A stretch of 64,000 nt of DNA from assembly GCA_028335825.1 (NCBI GenBank), contig JAIOKI010000017.1:62001-126000 (forward strand). The letters run 5' to 3'. Below the pieces are notes generated by a model. It had not been told where the DNA came from and did not search any database. It saw nothing but the letters and a program-made list of their open reading frames with translations. The position numbers and the translations under genes were made by a program. Each line of letters begins with the position of its first letter. Position 1 is the stretch's first letter. Origin of the DNA: Nosema muscidifuracis. Lineage: Eukaryota > Microsporidia > Nosematidae. This document shows, piece after piece, positions 60,472-64,000 of this stretch.

Positions 60472-60756
60472 ATGTCGAGAAATACAATAGCAATAATTGC
60501 TGTAGTTTTAGTCTTCTTTTTCCTAATGATATTTCTTTTACAACCAAAGAATAAAGAAAAAAATGATGAAACTATTGGAATATTACCTATTATAACGGGA
60601 ACAACTGGAGAAAGTGGGGGAACAATGAGTAGTCCATCGCCATCACAACCGTCAACAGGAGCACCAAGTGGAAGTTCAAGTTCAATGTCATCGTCATCAT
60701 CTATGCAAAGTTCAATGTCATCAAGTTTTAGATCTTTATTCAGTTTTATGGGTTAA
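60472..60756 (+). CDS. single-pass membrane micro-protein 4 with Ser/Met tail
   Basis: 94 residues: MSRNT, membrane helix about 6-23 (IAIIAVVLVFFFLMIFLL), QPKNKEKNDETIGILP, then a Gly/Thr/Pro part (TGTTGESGG) and a Ser/Met-rich tail (SSSSMSSSSSMQSSMSSS) ending LFSFMG. The helix reads like micro-protein 1 (VVLVFF in both), so these two may be true paralogues. A Ser-rich lumenal tail would be a target for O-mannosylation (inference). ATAGGTTATCATTT lies about 30 nt before the ATG. Confidence 0.7.
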   Translation: MSRNTIAIIAVVLVFFFLMIFLLQPKNKEKNDETIGILPIITGTTGESGGTMSSPSPSQPSTGAPSGSSSSMSSSSSMQSSMSSSFRSLFSFMG

Positions 60757-60774
60757 GAAAAAATAAAAAAGTTG

Positions 60775-60960
60775 TAAATAATTAATTTATAAAATGTGTC
60801 AAAATATTAATTATTATTTTAATTTATAAAATGTGTCAAAAATATTAATTAATTTATAAAATGTGTCAAAATATTAATCAATTTATAAAATGTGTCAAAA
60901 TATTAATTAATTTATAAAATGTGTCAAAATATTAATTAATTTATAACATGTATCAAATCA
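60775..60960. repeat. 29-bp tandem repeat, about six copies
   Basis: Unit TTAATTTATAAAATGTGTCAAAATA, highly similar between copies, filling the gap between convergent genes at 60756 and 60991. Confidence 0.8.
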
Positions 60961-60990
60961 ATCATTTTTTAATAAAAAAGAGTCAAAAAA

Positions 60991-61662
60991 TTAATTATCT
61001 TTTATTATTTTTAAATTAACTCTGTTTTTATAAAACTTTAAAAACATACCCCATACAGCTTTACCCACACTTATATTCTTTTCTATATCAGATTCTTTCA
61101 CTAATATTTTAGTATCTTCGATATACTCAACAATATCTTTATTATATAAATCATATGCTATCTTAATACAACCTTTATATTTATCTAGATATTTACTAAA
61201 ATCACTTTCTACATTTAAAAAAGTTTCTTTAGTAACGAATAATTTCAAGAATTCTTTGACGTGTCTATAATCTTTATCAGTAGATTGTAGTGCATAAGAA
61301 ACTCCATTAGATTTATTAAACAAGAAATTACTAAGTGATATATTAAAACTGTTTAGTTCTTCTTTTTTACATTTGTCATCATCTTTCAATTTTTTCTCAA
61401 TTTCTGATGGTATCTTAAAATCTGAATATCTAAGATTACTAAAAACACCTATGCTCATTAAAATACCACGAATCTGGTCATCTGAAAATCCAGAACCAGA
61501 ATCTCTGAAGTGTTTAATTCCAGCTGATATATCTAAACTATTAACATAATCTTTAGATACATTAACATTTGATGATGAAGAGGCATACCAGCATACTGTG
61601 AATAAGATCATGCTTACAGCAAGAACAGATAACAAAATTAAAATCTTCTTTTTTTGATTCAT
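60991..61662 (-). CDS. signal-anchored family, member 8 (outlying)
   Basis: 223 residues. MNQKKK, membrane segment about 7-29 (ILILLSVLAVSMILFTVCWYA), then a Ser/Asn linker, YVNSLDISAGIKHFRDSG, FSDDQIRGILMSIGVFSNL (the counterpart of FKKIIFGLNIISKL in members 6 and 7), and a C-terminal VWGMFLKFYK. Its placement in the family rests on this order, the anchor and the CCCC start signal (GGGG 61666-61669), not on strong identity. It is 18 kb from the main array, among the micro-proteins. Confidence 0.65.
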   Translation of the reverse strand: MNQKKKILILLSVLAVSMILFTVCWYASSSSNVNVSKDYVNSLDISAGIKHFRDSGSGFSDDQIRGILMSIGVFSNLRYSDFKIPSEIEKKLKDDDKCKKEELNSFNISLSNFLFNKSNGVSYALQSTDKDYRHVKEFLKLFVTKETFLNVESDFSKYLDKYKGCIKIAYDLYNKDIVEYIEDTKILVKESDIEKNISVGKAVWGMFLKFYKNRVNLKIIKDN

Positions 61663-61679
61663 AAAGGGGTTAAAAAAAA

Positions 61680-61925
61680 TTAATTTAAAAAGAAAATAGA
61701 TTAGAAAATTATGTTATGACAATTTAAATATAATAGAAAATTATTTATGACTAATTAGATATAATAAAAAATTATTTATGAATAATTATATAACAGAAAA
61801 TAATTTAAAAAGAAAGTATATTAAAAAATCTTTTATGACAATTTAAATATAACAGAAAATAATTTAAAAAGAAAGTATGTTAGAAAATCTTTTATGACAA
61901 TTTAAATATAATAGAAAATCTTATA
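61680..61925. repeat. 60-bp tandem repeat, three to four copies
   Basis: Units with TTTATGACAATTTAAATATAA(T/C)AGAAAATAATTTAAAAAGAAAGTAT, directly upstream of member 8. Confidence 0.7.
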
Positions 61926-62015
61926 AAAAACATTAATTATTATAAATTGATTTTTGCTAATATAATTTTTTAATAAATTTAAATTAACGAATTAATTTAC
62001 AAAAAAATTAAAAAA

Positions 62016-62098
62016 TGGTAACGGTGGGAATCGAACCCACGCTATCAATTGATAAATGGATCTTAAGTCCACCGCCTTAACCGCTCGGCCACGTTACC
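62016..62098 (-). tRNA. tRNA-Leu (anticodon UAA)
   Basis: Read on the minus strand it starts GGTAACG and ends CGTTACC plus discriminator A, a perfect 7-bp acceptor stem. A-box TGGCCGAGCGG, B-box GGTTCGAATCC. The anticodon loop CTTAAGA gives UAA, decoding UUA leucine codons, the most needed Leu tRNA in so AT-rich a genome. A long variable arm (ATCAATTGAT inside) is typical of class II tRNA-Leu. No intron and no encoded CCA. Confidence 0.95.
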
Positions 62099-62481
62099 TG
62101 TCGAAGAACATATGATGGAATAGTATGTTTTATACGATATAAGTTTATAATTATATTAAAGTATTTTAAATATATAATATTTTATATTTATATTAAAGTG
62201 ACAATTGTTATTAAAAAATTCGATTGAAGGTTTTAAATTCAACTTCTTTTTTAAAGTGTAAGAACATTACAAAATCTAATTTTATTGGAAAATATTTTTC
62301 AATCAATTGAACGTTTTAAGTTATTTCAGATTTCTTCTTGTAGTATTTAAATTCTAATTGTTTTTTTCTATTATTATATATTATATTAATATATTTTCTT
62401 CTTAAAGATTTTTCTTTCATTCTTATTTATTTTTCACTAAATTTTTTCAATACATCCAAATATTTTTAAAATTTTTTTATA
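62099..62481. other. intergenic leader between tRNA-Leu and eS1
   Basis: AT-rich, with TTTTTCTTTCATTC pyrimidine tracts before the eS1 start signal. No other gene seen. Confidence 0.5.
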
Positions 62482-62490
62482 CCCCATAAA

Positions 62491-63204
62491 ATGGCTATTC
62501 AACCACCAGGCAGCTACGCTAAAGCAAACAAGAAGGGCTCAAAAAAGAATCCTAAGATAGATAACTATACCAAAAAGGATTGGTACAATCTAAAAGCACC
62601 TACTGTTTTCCAAAATTCAAGTGTAGGATTAACTATGGCTACTAGAACCTCTAATAAACAGAATCTTACTAATTTACTTGTTGGAAGAAAGTTTGCTATT
62701 AACCAAGCTGATTTAACTGGAAATCTTGAAGAACATGCTAGAAAATTCACTTTTCGTGTTAATGAAGTACGTGGTAAAGAATGTATTGGTGTATTTGATG
62801 GTATGAATATGACTAATGATAAGATTAAAGGAATCATTCGTAAATGGCATACTCTCATTGAAGCTGAGAAAGATATTACAGCTAAGGATGGTACTGTATT
62901 AAGAATATTTGCTAATGCTGTTACTAAGAAGACCCCAGGAAAGACTACTAAACGTGTGTACTGTAAAAAGAGTGAAGAGAAGAAAATTAGAAAAGTTATG
63001 TTTGATGTCATACAAGAGGAATTACATGATCAAGATTTGAATAAGATTATGAAAAAATTAGCTGCAGAGACTATTGGTAAGAATATAGAGAAGAATGCAG
63101 GAAGCATATTTCCTTTACAGAGTTGCTGTGTTATAAAAGTTAAGACCGTTAAGAAAGGAAAAACAAGTAATAACAGAATGGAAGTAGAGAGTGAAGCTAA
63201 TTAA
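62491..63204 (+). CDS. RPS1: ribosomal protein eS1 (RPS3Ae, yeast Rps1)
   Basis: 237 residues. The N-terminal basic tail ([19 protein letters not shown]) is followed by [12 protein letters not shown] (family: K.P..F..R.VG), [11 protein letters not shown] with the family D-L phrase, and the [16 protein letters not shown] strand. A region about 90-215 matches the eS1 fold. It binds the 40S platform near the mRNA exit. Codon use is the least AT-biased of the conserved genes, as expected for high expression. Start follows ACCCCATAAA-ATG (CCCC 62482-62485), a textbook example of the signal. The tail [11 protein letters not shown] is acidic and variable. Confidence 0.95.
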   Translation: MAIQPPGSYAKANKKGSKKNPKIDNYTKKDWYNLKAPTVFQNSSVGLTMATRTSNKQNLTNLLVGRKFAINQADLTGNLEEHARKFTFRVNEVRGKECIGVFDGMNMTNDKIKGIIRKWHTLIEAEKDITAKDGTVLRIFANAVTKKTPGKTTKRVYCKKSEEKKIRKVMFDVIQEELHDQDLNKIMKKLAAETIGKNIEKNAGSIFPLQSCCVIKVKTVKKGKTSNNRMEVESEAN

Positions 63205-64000
63205 ATTATTATTTTAAAGTGTCCAATTTATAAATATTTTATGCATGATTTTAAATTTTTTTTTATTTATAGTTTTTTGCATAAACATAAATTTATGCAT
63301 CTTTATATCAAAATATGAATTTTTATAAAATGTTTTCTTATTTTTATTCTAAATATAAAAAATAATTAAATTTCTTCAAATGGAATTAAAATATTTAAAA
63401 ATAAAGATAGAATTTATTTAAGCCATTTACTTTTAGTGTTTGAAATATATTTAAATATAAGAAGCTTTCTAATTTTTTTGTCTATACTATCAATCTCTTG
63501 ATCCCTTTTATAATCATAAAAAATATTTCAGGTTTATTTTTTAAGACTATGTAATTTTTATCATTCACTTCTCAAAAAAAAATTATTAATCATTTAAAAT
63601 TATGCCTGGTTCAATTTTCCTTCATATCGATGATATTATTAATAAAAAAGTATATATCTGACTTTAATAAATCTTTCATTACTCAAGAAGACTAAATCGA
63701 TATTATCAATAAAAAAGTATATATCTGACTTTAATACATCTCTCATTAATTTTCTGTAAATAAAAATCAGAAACTAATTTATTAAAAAAAGCATACCATT
63801 TTATTATCATTGATTAGGAAACATTATTTTTTTATAAAATATATACAAATTATTTTTTCACTAATCATAAAATACAAGAAATTTTAAACCTTAAGTGTGA
63901 ATTAGAAAATTAATTTCTTTTTAGTAATTGAATTTATTTAAACATTTATAAATCTAAAATAAAAACAATATTTTAATAAAAATAGTTATCAATTTATCTT
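63205..64000. repeat. right edge: TGCATAAA inverted pair and a direct repeat
   Basis: TGCATAAA/TTTATGCA around CATAAA at 63278-63299. About 63620-63745 holds two copies of a block with CGAT(G)ATATTATTAATAAAAAAGTATATATCTGACTTTAATA. No gene seen to the window end. Confidence 0.55.

Noticed and set aside
1-64000. CRISPR arrays, rRNA operon, bacterial-type operons
   Set aside because: Tandem repeats here have no unique spacers, no rRNA core sequence was seen, and the gene set and start signals are microsporidian.

Overview
The window looks like nuclear DNA of a microsporidian. It is extremely AT-rich. Genes are intronless as far as I can see and proteins are short. Many starts sit just behind a CCC or CCCC run (for example ACCCCATAAA-ATG before ribosomal protein eS1), the known start-proximal signal of microsporidian genes. 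The small set of conserved genes (SAR1, eS1, a mitosome-type half ABC transporter, an NTE1-like lipase, a kleisin, an MRG-domain protein) is what such a reduced fungus-related parasite keeps. A Nosema/Vairimorpha-like species would fit; I cannot name one.

Layout. 0.7-8.3 kb: a secreted protein, a half ABC transporter, an NTE1/patatin-like phospholipase and two small N/D- or Gly-rich proteins. 8.4-18.9 kb: conserved core with a kleisin (minus strand), an ARMC8/Gid5-like helical-repeat protein, an unknown protein, SAR1, a small secreted protein with an internal duplication, a KIF21-like kinesin carrying a WD40 propeller, and a membrane-anchored helical protein. 19.6-25.7 kb: two more anchored or secreted helical proteins and two divergent zinc-ribbon paralogues facing each other. 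27.5-42.7 kb: seven minus-strand genes of one rapidly diverging signal-anchored family, two carrying inserted internal repeats, with no other convincing gene between them; an eighth copy lies at 61 kb. 45-53.6 kb: an MRG15/Eaf3-like protein, a small secreted YNGGT-repeat protein, a low-confidence ORF, an 815-residue Cys/Pro/Gly repeat protein (polar tube or spore wall candidate) and a Gid8-like LisH/CTLH protein. 53.7-57.2 kb: a decayed region with faint Ty3/gypsy-like traits. 57.2-60.8 kb: four tiny single-pass membrane proteins. 61-63.2 kb: family member 8, tRNA-Leu(UAA) and eS1.

Main results. (1) The eight-member signal-anchored family. (2) A cluster of micro-proteins, one of only 48 residues, with a shared GTTA-containing upstream element about 40 nt from the start in place of the CCC signal. 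(3) Two candidate subunits of the GID/CTLH ubiquitin ligase in a genome type where that complex is not expected to be prominent. (4) A compact kinesin-WD40 protein. (5) Orphan CCC promoters and a duplicated 5' gene fragment that record gene decay. (6) Private tandem repeats in many of the intergenic gaps. Four reading frames begin at TTG (22200, 32466, 38003, 48887); I moved these to the first ATG. Two other starts (12020, 17264) were moved to a downstream ATG that follows a CCC motif.
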